A DNA stretch of 64,000 nt, taken from the NCBI RefSeq assembly GCF_017948305.1, contig NZ_CP072842.1, positions 40,001-104,000 of the forward strand, given 5' to 3'. Of the stretch, positions 43,607 through 52,619 are shown in pieces (within the stretch, counting starts at the first letter, position 1; each line of letters opens with the position of its first letter). This stretch comes from Faecalibacter bovis. Its GTDB lineage: Bacteria > Bacteroidota > Bacteroidia > Flavobacteriales > Weeksellaceae. The notes beneath the pieces were generated by a model that was given only the letters and a program-made list of their open reading frames with translations, had not been told where the DNA came from and did no database searches. Position numbers and translations under genes: made by a program.

Positions 43607-45178
43607 TTATCTAGCAATATTTACAGCACGTGTTTCACGGATTACTGTAACACGAACTTGACCTGGGTAAGTCATTTCGTTTTGAATTTTATCAGAAATT
43701 AAGAATGATAGTTCAGCAGCTTTTGCATCATCTACTTTATCACTTTCTACGATTACACGTAATTCTCTTCCGGCTTGAATAGCGTAAGCTTTTTCAACAC
43801 CATCAAAATTTAATGCAGTCGTTTCTAAATCTTTTAAACGTTGAATGTAAGATTCAACAACTTGTCTTCTTGCTCCTGGACGAGCACCCGAAATAGCATC
43901 GGCAACTTGAATAATTGGAGATAATAACGATGTCATCTCAATTTCGTCGTGGTGAGCTCCAATGGCGTTAACTACATCAGGATGTTCACCATATTTCTCA
44001 GCCCATTGCATACCTAAAATAGCGTGAGGTAACTCAGATTCCTCTTCAGGAACTTTACCTATATCGTGTAATAAACCTGCACGTTTCGCTAATTTTGGAT
44101 TTAATCCTAATTCAGCAGCTAATGTTCCGGCTAAATTTGCAACTTCACGAGAGTGTTGTAATAAATTTTGACCATAAGAAGAACGATACTTCATACGACC
44201 TACAATCTTAACTAAATCTTTGTGTAATCCGTGGATACCTAAATCTAAGATTGTTTTCTTACCTATTTCAATGATCTCATCTTCGATTTGTTTAGTAGTT
44301 TTTGCAACTACTTCCTCAATACGAGCAGGATGTATACGTCCGTCAGTTACTAAACGGTGTAATGATAAACGAGCAATTTCACGTCTTACTGGATCAAAAC
44401 ATGATAAAATGATTGCTTCTGGCGTGTCATCAACAATAATTTCAACACCTGTTGCTGCTTCTATCGCACGAATATTACGACCTTCACGACCGATGATTCG
44501 TCCTTTGATTTCATCAGATTCAATATTAAATACAGAAACTGAATTTTCAATTGCTTGCTCTGTTCCGATTCGTTGAATTGCAGAAACTACAATTTTACGA
44601 GCTTCATTTTTAGCATTTAATTCTGCATCCTCCATAATTTCTTGGATGTGTGCTTGTGCTTTTGTTTTAGCCTCATCTTTTAAAACTTCAATCAACTCAG
44701 CACGAGCTTCTTCAGCAGAATAATTTGAGATTTTTTCCAAGATCTCTACTTGTTTTTTGTGCATCGTATCAACTTCCTTTTGTTTGATATTTAGTTTATC
44801 GATACGCGACTGTAAGTTACCTTTTTCAGACTTGATATTGTCTTTTTGTTTTTGAATTTCAGAAAGATCATATTTTACACGATCTTCTCTCTCTTTCACT
44901 TTAAGTTCAGCATCAGAAACCTTACGCTCACGTTGGTTAATAACCTCTTCGTGTTTCGATTTTAATTCAAGAAATTTCTCTTTTGCTTGAAGAATTTTTT
45001 CTTTTTTAGTGGCTTCGCCTTCCTTTTCAGCTTCATTAATTATGCTTTGAGCTTTGCGAGTAGCTTCATCAATTAATTCTTGGTTTTGTTTATCTACCGA
45101 TTTTTTTGATGAGAAATACCCTACTACAGCTCCAATAATTAATGTAACAAGTGCAATGATAATAGTACTTGGTTCCAT
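43607..45178 (-). CDS. rny: Ribonuclease Y
   Basis: RNase Y is a membrane-anchored endonuclease that starts mRNA decay. The 523-aa protein has an N-terminal membrane segment ([17 protein letters not shown]), a long coiled coil (about 25-195), a KH domain ([22 protein letters not shown], about 228-249) and an HD domain with the catalytic pair HDIGKVP (about 370). The length is typical. It lies 27 bases past the 6S RNA gene on the same strand and may be read from the zapA region or the 6S promoter. It ends at a terminator. Confidence 0.97.
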   Translation of the reverse strand: MEPSTIIIALVTLIIGAVVGYFSSKKSVDKQNQELIDEATRKAQSIINEAEKEGEATKKEKILQAKEKFLELKSKHEEVINQRERKVSDAELKVKEREDRVKYDLSEIQKQKDNIKSEKGNLQSRIDKLNIKQKEVDTMHKKQVEILEKISNYSAEEARAELIEVLKDEAKTKAQAHIQEIMEDAELNAKNEARKIVVSAIQRIGTEQAIENSVSVFNIESDEIKGRIIGREGRNIRAIEAATGVEIIVDDTPEAIILSCFDPVRREIARLSLHRLVTDGRIHPARIEEVVAKTTKQIEDEIIEIGKKTILDLGIHGLHKDLVKIVGRMKYRSSYGQNLLQHSREVANLAGTLAAELGLNPKLAKRAGLLHDIGKVPEEESELPHAILGMQWAEKYGEHPDVVNAIGAHHDEIEMTSLLSPIIQVADAISGARPGARRQVVESYIQRLKDLETTALNFDGVEKAYAIQAGRELRVIVESDKVDDAKAAELSFLISDKIQNEMTYPGQVRVTVIRETRAVNIAR

Positions 45179-45204
45179 AGCGTTTTGTAATGTTATATAT
45201 ATAA

Positions 45205-45391
45205 AAAAACCTACATTAGTCAGTATAAATTGTGTTAACTCCTGTAAACAGGATTTGAGTTATCTTAATCGGCAAGTTTCCACTGACATATAAATATGTG
45301 CCCGAAGGTTGTGGCCTACTTTTAGATTAATGTTCACTCGGTAACAATATAAGTGTTGAGTTAACCAAAATAGCTAGAACTAATGTAGGAA
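45205..45391 (-). ncRNA. ssrS: 6S RNA, flavobacterial type
   Basis: 6S RNA binds the housekeeping RNA polymerase and mimics an open promoter. On the minus strand the 5' end (about 45391) reads CCTACATTAGTTC and the 3' end reads GACTAATGTAGG (complement of 45210-45221), which pair to close one long stem. A T-run follows (45203-45209), giving a natural terminator. Inner stems include AACTC-CCTG/CAGG-GAGTT. The length of about 187 bases and location between zapA and rny both match the flavobacterial 6S family. A -7 box TACCTTTA (complement of 45398-45405) places the start near 45391. Confidence 0.88.
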
Positions 45392-45397
45392 TATTAT

Positions 45398-45405
45398 TAA
45401 AGGTA
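45398..45405 (-). promoter_or_regulatory. -7 promoter box of 6S RNA
   Basis: The minus strand reads TACCTTTA, seven of eight positions of TAnnTTTG with the last base changed, six to seven bases before the predicted 6S 5' end. Confidence 0.55.
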
Positions 45406-45439
45406 TCTAATTGTTAAACATTAGACACCAGAACTTCTC

Positions 45440-45730
45440 TTATTTTACGATTGATTGATCAATCAATTCTAATAACTTTGAGATTCTTTCTGCAGTAATC
45501 TCTTCGTTATCTTTCATCTGTTTTTTTAATTTTGCTTCACGAATAGCTAACTGAATTGCCGCCATAGCTAAGGCATCTTGTTTATCAGATACAGAGTATT
45601 TCTCTTCAAACTGACGTAAGATTCCTGAAATTTCTTGCGCACACTCTAAAATCATCGCTTCCTCTTCAGGTTTGATGTTCATAGGATAGATGCGTGAAGC
45701 AATTTTAATCTCAATTCGTTGAGTTGACAT
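45440..45730 (-). CDS. zapA: Cell division protein ZapA
   Basis: ZapA binds FtsZ and bundles its filaments at the division ring. The 96-aa protein begins MSTQRIEIKIASRIYPMNI, with the ZapA globular head (about 1-45) and a C-terminal coiled coil (about 60-96). The motif EEAMILECAQEISGILRQF is typical of the Bacteroidota form. It follows the coiled-coil gene at 45735 by four bases, so they are co-translated, and it precedes the 6S RNA gene. Confidence 0.93.
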   Translation of the reverse strand: MSTQRIEIKIASRIYPMNIKPEEEAMILECAQEISGILRQFEEKYSVSDKQDALAMAAIQLAIREAKLKKQMKDNEEITAERISKLLELIDQSIVK

Positions 45731-45734
45731 TCTT

Positions 45735-46031
45735 TTAACTGTTTGTTTTAATTTGAGCGATACACGAGTCGACCTCTTTGATTAATTTATTCATTTTGAG
45801 TTTCATCATTTTTTTATATTCTTGATTACCGCTCATTCCATTCACTACTTTTAATCTTTTTACTTCTTCCATTAAGTTAAGACTATGTACCTGTGAATCT
45901 CTCAATTTATTTTTTAGTCGTGTGTTCTCTGTTTCAAGAACCACCAACTCTTCCTTTATTTTTTTATAATTCTCTAACAGGTCTAAAACTTTGCTTTCAA
46001 GCGCGTTAAATTTTATATTTTCTTCCATCAT
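45735..46031 (-). CDS. Coiled-coil protein upstream of zapA, likely division-linked
   Basis: A 98-aa protein that is nearly all coiled coil (NALESKVLDLLENYKKIKEELVVLETENTRLKN). I start at the first of two adjacent ATGs; the second (46028) is equally possible. Its place four bases before zapA recalls ZapB-like partners, though length and sequence do not prove homology. An exact -7 box (TATTTTTG, complement of 46063-46070) lies about 30 bases upstream. Confidence 0.85.
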   Translation of the reverse strand: MMEENIKFNALESKVLDLLENYKKIKEELVVLETENTRLKNKLRDSQVHSLNLMEEVKRLKVVNGMSGNQEYKKMMKLKMNKLIKEVDSCIAQIKTNS

Positions 46032-46062
46032 CAGAGAATCAATTTTATTCTAGCTTCTATTG

Positions 46063-46070
46063 CAAAAATA
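46063..46070 (-). promoter_or_regulatory. -7 promoter box of the zapA operon
   Basis: The minus strand reads TATTTTTG, an exact TAnnTTTG box about 32 bases upstream of the coiled-coil gene start. Confidence 0.65.
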
Positions 46071-46525
46071 ACATTTTTTTAAATCAAATCAATATAGAAA
46101 ACTAAATTTTATCAGTTTTTTCTTATCACTTGAAAAATAAGGATTTAATAAAACTGATTTTTTATTTTAGGTGTTTGATATACCTTTTCTTTATAATTTT
46201 AATTTAAATCGTAACTGTAATTTTAGCAAATTAAGTTGAGAAAAATCGGACTGATTTTATTAAAGATTTAACCTCAACTTTAGTTTTATTTCTTTTAAAA
46301 ATATGACTTGTAGTTATAAATATACGTTTTTTCAAAAGCTTTATTTACTTCTTATATTAAATTATTTAAATCTATAATTTTACAAAGTTTTATAATTGAT
46401 TATCATAGAGATAATTTAATTTGTTATAAAATATTTCTCAATTAATTTTCAGAAATTCAAAACTTTAATGAAGTTTGTAACAGATTTAAACTATTTTTAA
46501 AAATTTACAACCCAACAGAGAGAAA
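46071..46525. other. Non-coding intergenic region
   Basis: About 455 bases of AT-rich DNA between the divergent zapA operon and M23 peptidase gene. I found no coding frame of note, tRNA or repeat. A near-consensus -7 box (TATTTTTA, about 46490) lies close to the M23 start. Confidence 0.55.
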
Positions 46526-48217
46526 ATGAAAGTGATTAAACCTATATATTTCAGTTTATTTTTAGCATCAATGACGTTTGGTCAGCGAGCAGAACAACCA
46601 AAATCGGATACTTACCCAAAGAATGATTTTGTTAATCCTATGGAAATTAGAAATTTATTAGCTGGAAATTTTGGTGAATTAAGATCAAATCATTTTCATA
46701 GTGGATTAGATATAAAAACGCAGCAACGCGAAGGTTTAAAGATATTTGCTGTTGGTGACGGTTATATTTCAAGAATTAATGTTTCTCCAACCGGTTATGG
46801 AAATGCAATTTATATAGACCATCCAAACGGATATACTTCTGTATATGCGCATTTACAACAATTTGACGGCCCTATCAAAGAATATATTAGAAAGAAACAA
46901 TATGAACAAAAGTCTTTCAAAGTAGAAGTATACCCAGAACCAAATGAATTAAAAGTTTCTAAAGGTCAATTAATTGCATTATCTGGAAATTCAGGCGGAT
47001 CGGCTGGGCCTCACCTACACTTTGAAATTCGTCATACTAAAACCGAAGAACCTATTAACCCATTTTATTTTGGCTACGACATTCCAGACACAAGTAAACC
47101 TAATATTTTAGGAACTTATATTTACCCAATTCAAGGTAAAGTTAATGGATCATCTAACCGTACAACAATTGCAAATGGTGCAACTATTAATGCGTCTGGA
47201 CAAATAGGATTTGGGATAAAAGCTTATGATAAACATGATGGTGCTGATAATAACAACGGTGTGCATCAAATTGATGTTTTTGTAAACGACGAACCTATAT
47301 ATACGTTTACGGCTAATCGTTTTTCTTTTGATGAAACACGAGCTATAAATTCAGTTTGTGATTACTCCGATTTAATGCGAAATAACAGTTGGGTTTATCA
47401 AGCATTTGTAAAGGATGGAAATCCATTGCGAGTTTTTTCTAATTTAAAAAATAATGGAATCTTAGCCATCGAAGAAGGTAAAACTTATAAAGTTAAAATT
47501 GTAACTTCTGATTATGCTCAGAATTCTTCATCAGTTTCATTTACAATTAATGGACAAGCTTATACAGAAACAACTCAAAAAACATTTATAAATCCTATTT
47601 ATTGGAACAAAGAAAATTCTTTTAAAGCGGATGGAATCGAAATCTTTTTCCCGAAAGGAATTTTTTATGAGGATTTTGATTTAGCCTACAAAAAAGAAGG
47701 TATAAAACATCGTATTGGTGATTGGAATTTTCCGGTTCATCAATATTACACAATTTCATTAGATCCTACTGAAGATATACCTACAGCTCATTTAGAAAAG
47801 GCGATTGTTGTAAGACAATATCAAAAAAAGGGAGCTTGGAAAAAATCGTATGAATCTACAGAATTAAAAAATGGAAAATTAATTTCGAAGGTTCGTGATT
47901 TTGGAATTTTCTCGATCGAAATCGATTATACTAAACCAACAATTACTCCGTTAAATATTAAGGAAAATAGTCAATTCACGAGTACAAAAAGTAAAATCAA
48001 TTTTACAATCCATGACGGGCAATCTGGTATCAAAGAATACAATGCTTACATTGATGGAAAATGGGTTTTAGCAGAATATGACAAAAAAATAAATAGATTA
48101 TCGATTGATCTAAATTCGGAAGAAATTTCAATCGGTGATCACCAACTAGAACTAAACGTAAAAGATGAAAAAAACAACACTTCTACCTACAATGCTACAT
48201 TCAAAAAAATATCTTAG
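46526..48217 (+). CDS. M23-family peptidase (cell wall or protein endopeptidase)
   Basis: A 563-aa secreted protein with a short signal peptide (about 1-19). The M23/LytM domain (about 40-180) has zinc ligands in SNHFHSGLDIKTQ (HxxxD) and in AGPHLHFEIRH (HxH). The region after residue 190 includes Ig-like beta folds (about 195-563) with DGQSGIKEYNAYIDG, absent from short M23 enzymes. M23 enzymes cut glycine-rich or peptide cross-links in peptidoglycan. The next gene overlaps its end by 26 bases, so this unit is translationally coupled to a TonB receptor. Confidence 0.93.
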   Translation: MKVIKPIYFSLFLASMTFGQRAEQPKSDTYPKNDFVNPMEIRNLLAGNFGELRSNHFHSGLDIKTQQREGLKIFAVGDGYISRINVSPTGYGNAIYIDHPNGYTSVYAHLQQFDGPIKEYIRKKQYEQKSFKVEVYPEPNELKVSKGQLIALSGNSGGSAGPHLHFEIRHTKTEEPINPFYFGYDIPDTSKPNILGTYIYPIQGKVNGSSNRTTIANGATINASGQIGFGIKAYDKHDGADNNNGVHQIDVFVNDEPIYTFTANRFSFDETRAINSVCDYSDLMRNNSWVYQAFVKDGNPLRVFSNLKNNGILAIEEGKTYKVKIVTSDYAQNSSSVSFTINGQAYTETTQKTFINPIYWNKENSFKADGIEIFFPKGIFYEDFDLAYKKEGIKHRIGDWNFPVHQYYTISLDPTEDIPTAHLEKAIVVRQYQKKGAWKKSYESTELKNGKLISKVRDFGIFSIEIDYTKPTITPLNIKENSQFTSTKSKINFTIHDGQSGIKEYNAYIDGKWVLAEYDKKINRLSIDLNSEEISIGDHQLELNVKDEKNNTSTYNATFKKIS

Positions 48218-50606
48218 CACTTTAGGATTTACCTTATTAGGAGGAGTTTTATTTGCACAAACGGCTCAAGTTACAGGTAAAGTTGTTGATGGAAATCAGC
48301 AACCTTTAGCCAACGCGGAAGTAGTTTGGAAAGATCAATCTACATATACTGATGCTGAAGGTAATTTCTCTATTCAGATTCCATCAAATGAATCGGTAAC
48401 GGTTACATTTCATCACGAAGGTAGATTAGCTTACGCTGAAACATTAAATCTAAAAGATAATAATCGTAAACAGTTATTTGTACTTTTAGCATCAGATGAA
48501 CGTAACACAATTGATTTAAATACCGCTGAAATCACATTTCAATCCAATAAAAATAAACCTTTTCAGAGTACTTCTTTAAGTGCTGCTCAGATGCAACAAG
48601 GTCCAAGTTTAACGGGTGGAGTTACTGATTTATTAAAAACCTTACCTTTCGTAAATTCGAATACTGAATTAAGTTCGCAATATATGGTGCGTGGTGGAAA
48701 CTACGACGAAAACTTAATCTATGTAAATGGGATCGAAATTTATAAACCGCAGTTAATTCGTAATGGTGAACAAGAAGGTTTAGGTTTTGTAAATCCACAT
48801 ATGACGCAATTCGTTAATTTTTCTGCTGGAGGTTGGGAAGCGAAATACGGAGACAAAATGTCTTCGGTTTTAGATATTTATTACAAACGTCCAAAGAAAT
48901 TCGAAGGTCAGTTAGAAGCGAGTTTAATGGGTGGAAGTTTAACACTTGGTACGGGTTCTAAAAATCAAAAATTTAGTGCAATAGTTGGTGCACGTTACCA
49001 AAACAGAAATTTAGTTTTAAATACGCTGGATGGCGATACCAACTTTAATCCTGAATACTACGATGTTCAAGCGAATTTAAATTATCAATTAAATGAAAAA
49101 TGGAACGTGAATTTCTTAGGAACAGTTTCTCGTTCTCGTTTTGAAATGATTCCAAAAAATCGTGACACATATTTCGGAACTTTAACAAATCCTCTTTTAT
49201 TAACTGTTCAATACAATGGTAAGGAAGACGACAGATTCGGTACTGAAACTGGAAGTTTATCCTTCAATTATAAAGCGAATGATAAATTAGATTTAGGTTT
49301 AGATGTATTCGCTTATCATTCGAAAGAACGTGAGTATTTTGATATTCAAGGTGCTTATTTGATTTCAGAAGTTGATCAAGAAGGAAATACAATGCAAACG
49401 TATGATGTTGGTGCACAAATCGACCACGCACGAAATAATTTTGACGCATTGGTAGCAGGTGTTCAGCACAAAGGGAAATATAAAATAAATACGAATAATG
49501 ATATTGAATGGGGTTTAAAATTCCAACAAGAAGATATTCGTGATTTATTGAATGAATGGCAAGTAATTGATTCTTTAGGATATTCTGTTTCAAATCCAAC
49601 TTTAGGCGACGGTATGCAACTAAATTATTACGTAAATGCGCGTAATAATGTAAAATCGAATCGTTTTTCTGGATATGCACAATATTCAACAAAATTTATG
49701 TGGAACGATGCTAAAGTCATGGTAAATGTTGGTGTACGATCAGCTTACTGGGATTTTAATGAAGAAACTACATTTTCACCTCGTGGACAAGTTGCCGTAA
49801 AACCTGATTGGGAAAAAGATATGTTGTTCCGTTTTGCTGCCGGAGTGTATTATCAACCTCCATTCTATCGCGAAATGCGACGTTTAGATGGAACTTTAAA
49901 TCAAGACATCAAATCGCAACAATCAATCCATTTTATTTTAGGTCATGATTATGAATTTACTTGGATGAATCGTCCTTTTAAATTAACGACAGAAGCATAC
50001 TATAAAATGTTAAACGATTTAAATCCATATTTCGTAGACAATGTTCGTGTTCGTTACCAAGCGCATAATAATTCGGAAGGTTATGCTTACGGAGTTGATA
50101 TGCGTCTATTCGGACAATTCGTTCCAGGAGTAGATTCTTGGTTCTCGGCTTCGTATGCAAGAGCATATCAAAACATCGATAATCGTGGAGACATTCCATT
50201 ACCAACAGATCCAAGATTCAAGGTTTCGGCATTCTTCCAAGATTACATGGATTTTTTACCATCGTTTAAAGTCAATGTTAATTTAATTTATGCTTCTGGA
50301 CTTCCAAACGGAGCGCCACAATTTACAGATCCTTACAGCTATACTTCTTATTTACAAGATTACAAGCGTGTGGATATTGGATTTGTGAAAGAATTTGTAA
50401 ATCAAAAAGATTTAAAACCTTCTGCCGGTTCTTTGTTTAGTAAGTTTAAAGAAGTTTCTGTCGGATTAGATATTTTTAATATTTTCGATATCCGAAATGA
50501 AATCAGCAACACATGGATTACCGATGTAAATACTTCTAATGTTTATGCGGTTCCAAACCGATTAACAGGACGTTTCTTAAATGCAAAAGTTAATTTTAAA
50601 TTTTAA
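48192..50606 (+). CDS. TonB-dependent outer membrane receptor
   Basis: A protein of about 804 aa from ATG 48192 (MLHSKKYLSTLGFTLLGGVLFAQ, a good signal peptide). An upstream in-frame ATG at 48165 would overlap the previous gene further. It has a carboxypeptidase-like domain (about 25-105, GKVVDGNQQPLANAEVVWKD), a plug (NLIYVNGIEIYKPQLI) and a 22-stranded type barrel ending NAKVNFKF. The plug lacks SusC hallmarks, so it is of the ordinary TonB-dependent type. The ligand is unknown. It overlaps the M23 gene and ends at a terminator. Confidence 0.92.
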   Translation: MLHSKKYLSTLGFTLLGGVLFAQTAQVTGKVVDGNQQPLANAEVVWKDQSTYTDAEGNFSIQIPSNESVTVTFHHEGRLAYAETLNLKDNNRKQLFVLLASDERNTIDLNTAEITFQSNKNKPFQSTSLSAAQMQQGPSLTGGVTDLLKTLPFVNSNTELSSQYMVRGGNYDENLIYVNGIEIYKPQLIRNGEQEGLGFVNPHMTQFVNFSAGGWEAKYGDKMSSVLDIYYKRPKKFEGQLEASLMGGSLTLGTGSKNQKFSAIVGARYQNRNLVLNTLDGDTNFNPEYYDVQANLNYQLNEKWNVNFLGTVSRSRFEMIPKNRDTYFGTLTNPLLLTVQYNGKEDDRFGTETGSLSFNYKANDKLDLGLDVFAYHSKEREYFDIQGAYLISEVDQEGNTMQTYDVGAQIDHARNNFDALVAGVQHKGKYKINTNNDIEWGLKFQQEDIRDLLNEWQVIDSLGYSVSNPTLGDGMQLNYYVNARNNVKSNRFSGYAQYSTKFMWNDAKVMVNVGVRSAYWDFNEETTFSPRGQVAVKPDWEKDMLFRFAAGVYYQPPFYREMRRLDGTLNQDIKSQQSIHFILGHDYEFTWMNRPFKLTTEAYYKMLNDLNPYFVDNVRVRYQAHNNSEGYAYGVDMRLFGQFVPGVDSWFSASYARAYQNIDNRGDIPLPTDPRFKVSAFFQDYMDFLPSFKVNVNLIYASGLPNGAPQFTDPYSYTSYLQDYKRVDIGFVKEFVNQKDLKPSAGSLFSKFKEVSVGLDIFNIFDIRNEISNTWITDVNTSNVYAVPNRLTGRFLNAKVNFKF

Positions 50607-50612
50607 TATAAA

Positions 50613-50637
50613 AAAGACATCTTTTTAAGGTGTCTTT
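50613..50637 (+). terminator. Terminator after the TonB receptor
   Basis: AAAGACATC (50613-50621) pairs with GGTGTCTTT (50629-50637) including a G-U pair, followed by T-run. Confidence 0.8.
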
Positions 50638-50665
50638 TTTCTTTAAATAAACCTTACATTTACAC

Positions 50666-50687
50666 GCGCTTCTCCGACAAGAAGCGC
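50666..50687. promoter_or_regulatory. GC-rich hairpin upstream of grpE
   Basis: GCGCTTCT (50666-50673) pairs perfectly with AGAAGCGC (50680-50687) and T-rich sequence follows. It lies between a clear terminator and grpE. It may be a second terminator or a heat-shock control element; the sequence does not decide. Confidence 0.5.
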
Positions 50688-50773
50688 TTATTTTATTACT
50701 AATTCTGTCAAAAAGTCACACTATGCGCATTGGCAAACTATTTGATTCTTTAAAGGGCAAAAACAAGCATACT

Positions 50774-51325
50774 ATGTCTGAACAAAATATAAACGAAGAG
50801 ATTCAAGATCAAAATATCAATCCAGAAGTACAAAACGAAGAAACAGCTGCAACTGAAGAAGTGGTTGAACAAAAATCTGAAGTTGAAGTATTAAAAGAAG
50901 AATTACAAAAAGAAAAAGAACAATATCTACGTTTATTCGCTGAGTTTGATAACTTTAAAAAGCGTACATCTCGCGAGCGTATAGACATTTTTAAAACTGC
51001 TAATAAAGAAGTAATCACTGCTCTATTACCTGTAGTTGATGATTTTGAGCGTGCAATGCCTCAAATAAAAAAATCAGAAGATGATGCTTTAGTTACTGGA
51101 GTTGAATTAATTCAAAACAAATTAATTGAAACTTTACGTGGAAAAGGTTTAATCGCTATGGAAGTAAAAGCTGGTGATGATTTTAACACTGATTTACACG
51201 AAGCTATTACACAAATTCCTGCTCCGTCAGATGACTTAAAAGGAAAAGTTGTTGATTGTGTAGAAACTGGTTACATGTTACAAGACGTTGTAATCCGTTA
51301 CGCGAAGGTAGTAGTTGGAATGTAA
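50774..51325 (+). CDS. grpE: Nucleotide exchange factor GrpE
   Basis: GrpE releases ADP from DnaK. From MSEQNINEEIQDQ the product is 183 aa, with an acidic N-terminus, a long coiled coil (about 50-100) and the GrpE core (RLFAEFDNFKKRTSRERID, LLPVVDDFERAM, ending VIRYAKVVVGM). An in-frame ATG at 50723 would add 17 basic residues; the shorter start fits family N-termini better, though I cannot exclude the other. dnaJ follows 17 bases later, so this is a grpE-dnaJ operon. dnaK is not in the window. Confidence 0.93.
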   Translation: MSEQNINEEIQDQNINPEVQNEETAATEEVVEQKSEVEVLKEELQKEKEQYLRLFAEFDNFKKRTSRERIDIFKTANKEVITALLPVVDDFERAMPQIKKSEDDALVTGVELIQNKLIETLRGKGLIAMEVKAGDDFNTDLHEAITQIPAPSDDLKGKVVDCVETGYMLQDVVIRYAKVVVGM

Positions 51326-51342
51326 TTTATTGAAAATTAGTC

Positions 51343-52467
51343 ATGTCGAATAAAAGAGATTTTTACGAAATATTAGGTGTATCAAAATCTGCATCAGCTG
51401 CAGAAATTAAGAAAGCCTATCGCAAACTTGCCATCAAATATCATCCTGACAAAAATCCGGATGACAAAGAGGCAGAAGAAAAATTCAAAGAAGCTGCAGA
51501 AGCTTACGAAGTTTTAAGTGACGATAACAAACGTGCTCGTTATGATCAATTTGGTCATGCAGGTATGGGAGGTGCTGCTGGTGGAGGCGGCGGCTTCGGT
51601 GGCGGCGGAATGAACATGGAAGATATCTTCTCTCAATTTGGAGATATTTTCGGTGGTGGTTTCGGCGGATTTGGCGGAGGTCAATCTCGTGGTCCACGTC
51701 GCATCAAAGGTTCAGATTTACGTATTCGCGTTAAATTGAACTTAGAAGAAATGGTTAACGGTGTTGATAAAAAAATCAAAGTTAAACGTTTCAAACAAGC
51801 TGAAGGAGCAACTGCTAAAACTTGTACAACTTGTAACGGTTCTGGACAACAAGTTCGTGTTACAAATACAATGTTTGGTCAGATGCAAACGGCAGCAACT
51901 TGTGGAACATGTCAAGGAGTTGGTAAAGTTGCTGACCATATTCCTCCAGGTGCAAACAACCAAGGATTAATTAAAGTTGAAGAAACTGTAGAAATTAAAA
52001 TTCCTGCTGGAGCAAGAGAAGGTATTCAATTACAAGTTCGTGGAAAAGGTAATGACGCTCCTTTTGATGGTATCCCTGGAGATTTATTAGTTGTGATTGA
52101 AGAGGAAGAACACGACACATTAAAACGTGACGGAAATAATCTTCATTATGATTTATATATTTCTATTCCTGATGCTGTTTTAGGAAGCTCGCAAGAAGTA
52201 CCGACAGTGAACGGAAAAGTTAAAATTAAAATTGACAAAGGAACACAATCAGGGAAAGTATTACGTTTAAAAGGTCAAGGTTTAGTTGATTTAAATGGAT
52301 ATGGAAAAGGCGATTTATTTGTTCACGTAAACATTTGGACTCCTACTGATTTAACAAAAGAACAAGAAGCATTTTTCGAGAAAATGAGAGACGACTCTCA
52401 CTTCTCACCTGAACCTTCAAAAAATGAAAAATCATTCTTTGATCGTGTAAGAGATATGTTTCAATAG
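51343..52467 (+). CDS. dnaJ: Chaperone DnaJ
   Basis: DnaJ brings unfolded proteins to DnaK and stimulates its ATPase. The 374-aa protein has a J domain with the HPD motif (IKYHPDKN, about 30-37), a glycine-phenylalanine-rich linker (about 75-120), a zinc domain, and C-terminal client-binding domains. The zinc domain has only two CxxCxGxG repeats (CTTCNGSG and CGTCQGVG) instead of the usual four, a form I recall in other flavobacteria. It is the second gene of the grpE-dnaJ operon and ends at a strong terminator. Confidence 0.96.
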   Translation: MSNKRDFYEILGVSKSASAAEIKKAYRKLAIKYHPDKNPDDKEAEEKFKEAAEAYEVLSDDNKRARYDQFGHAGMGGAAGGGGGFGGGGMNMEDIFSQFGDIFGGGFGGFGGGQSRGPRRIKGSDLRIRVKLNLEEMVNGVDKKIKVKRFKQAEGATAKTCTTCNGSGQQVRVTNTMFGQMQTAATCGTCQGVGKVADHIPPGANNQGLIKVEETVEIKIPAGAREGIQLQVRGKGNDAPFDGIPGDLLVVIEEEEHDTLKRDGNNLHYDLYISIPDAVLGSSQEVPTVNGKVKIKIDKGTQSGKVLRLKGQGLVDLNGYGKGDLFVHVNIWTPTDLTKEQEAFFEKMRDDSHFSPEPSKNEKSFFDRVRDMFQ

Positions 52468-52494
52468 ATTTAAATAATATTACACTACGATATA

Positions 52495-52530
52495 AAAGCG
52501 CTTTCTAAATTTAGGAAGCGCTTTTTTTTA
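52495..52530 (+). terminator. Terminator after dnaJ
   Basis: AAAGCGCTTTCTAAA (52495-52509) pairs with TTTAGGAAGCGCTTT (52510-52524) with one G-U pair, then a long T-run. Confidence 0.9.
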
Positions 52531-52570
52531 GAATATTTTAAAAATTTGGTTGGATATTGAATAATTATCT

Positions 52571-52578
52571 TAAATTTA
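52571..52578 (+). promoter_or_regulatory. Likely -7 promoter box before the M36 peptidase gene
   Basis: TAAATTTA matches TAnnTTTG at seven of eight positions, and TTTG at 52545-52548 is a candidate -33 element 22 bases away. Confidence 0.5.
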
Positions 52579-52619
52579 ATGTACACTAAATCAAGAATTA
52601 ATATTCTAAAATTAACACA

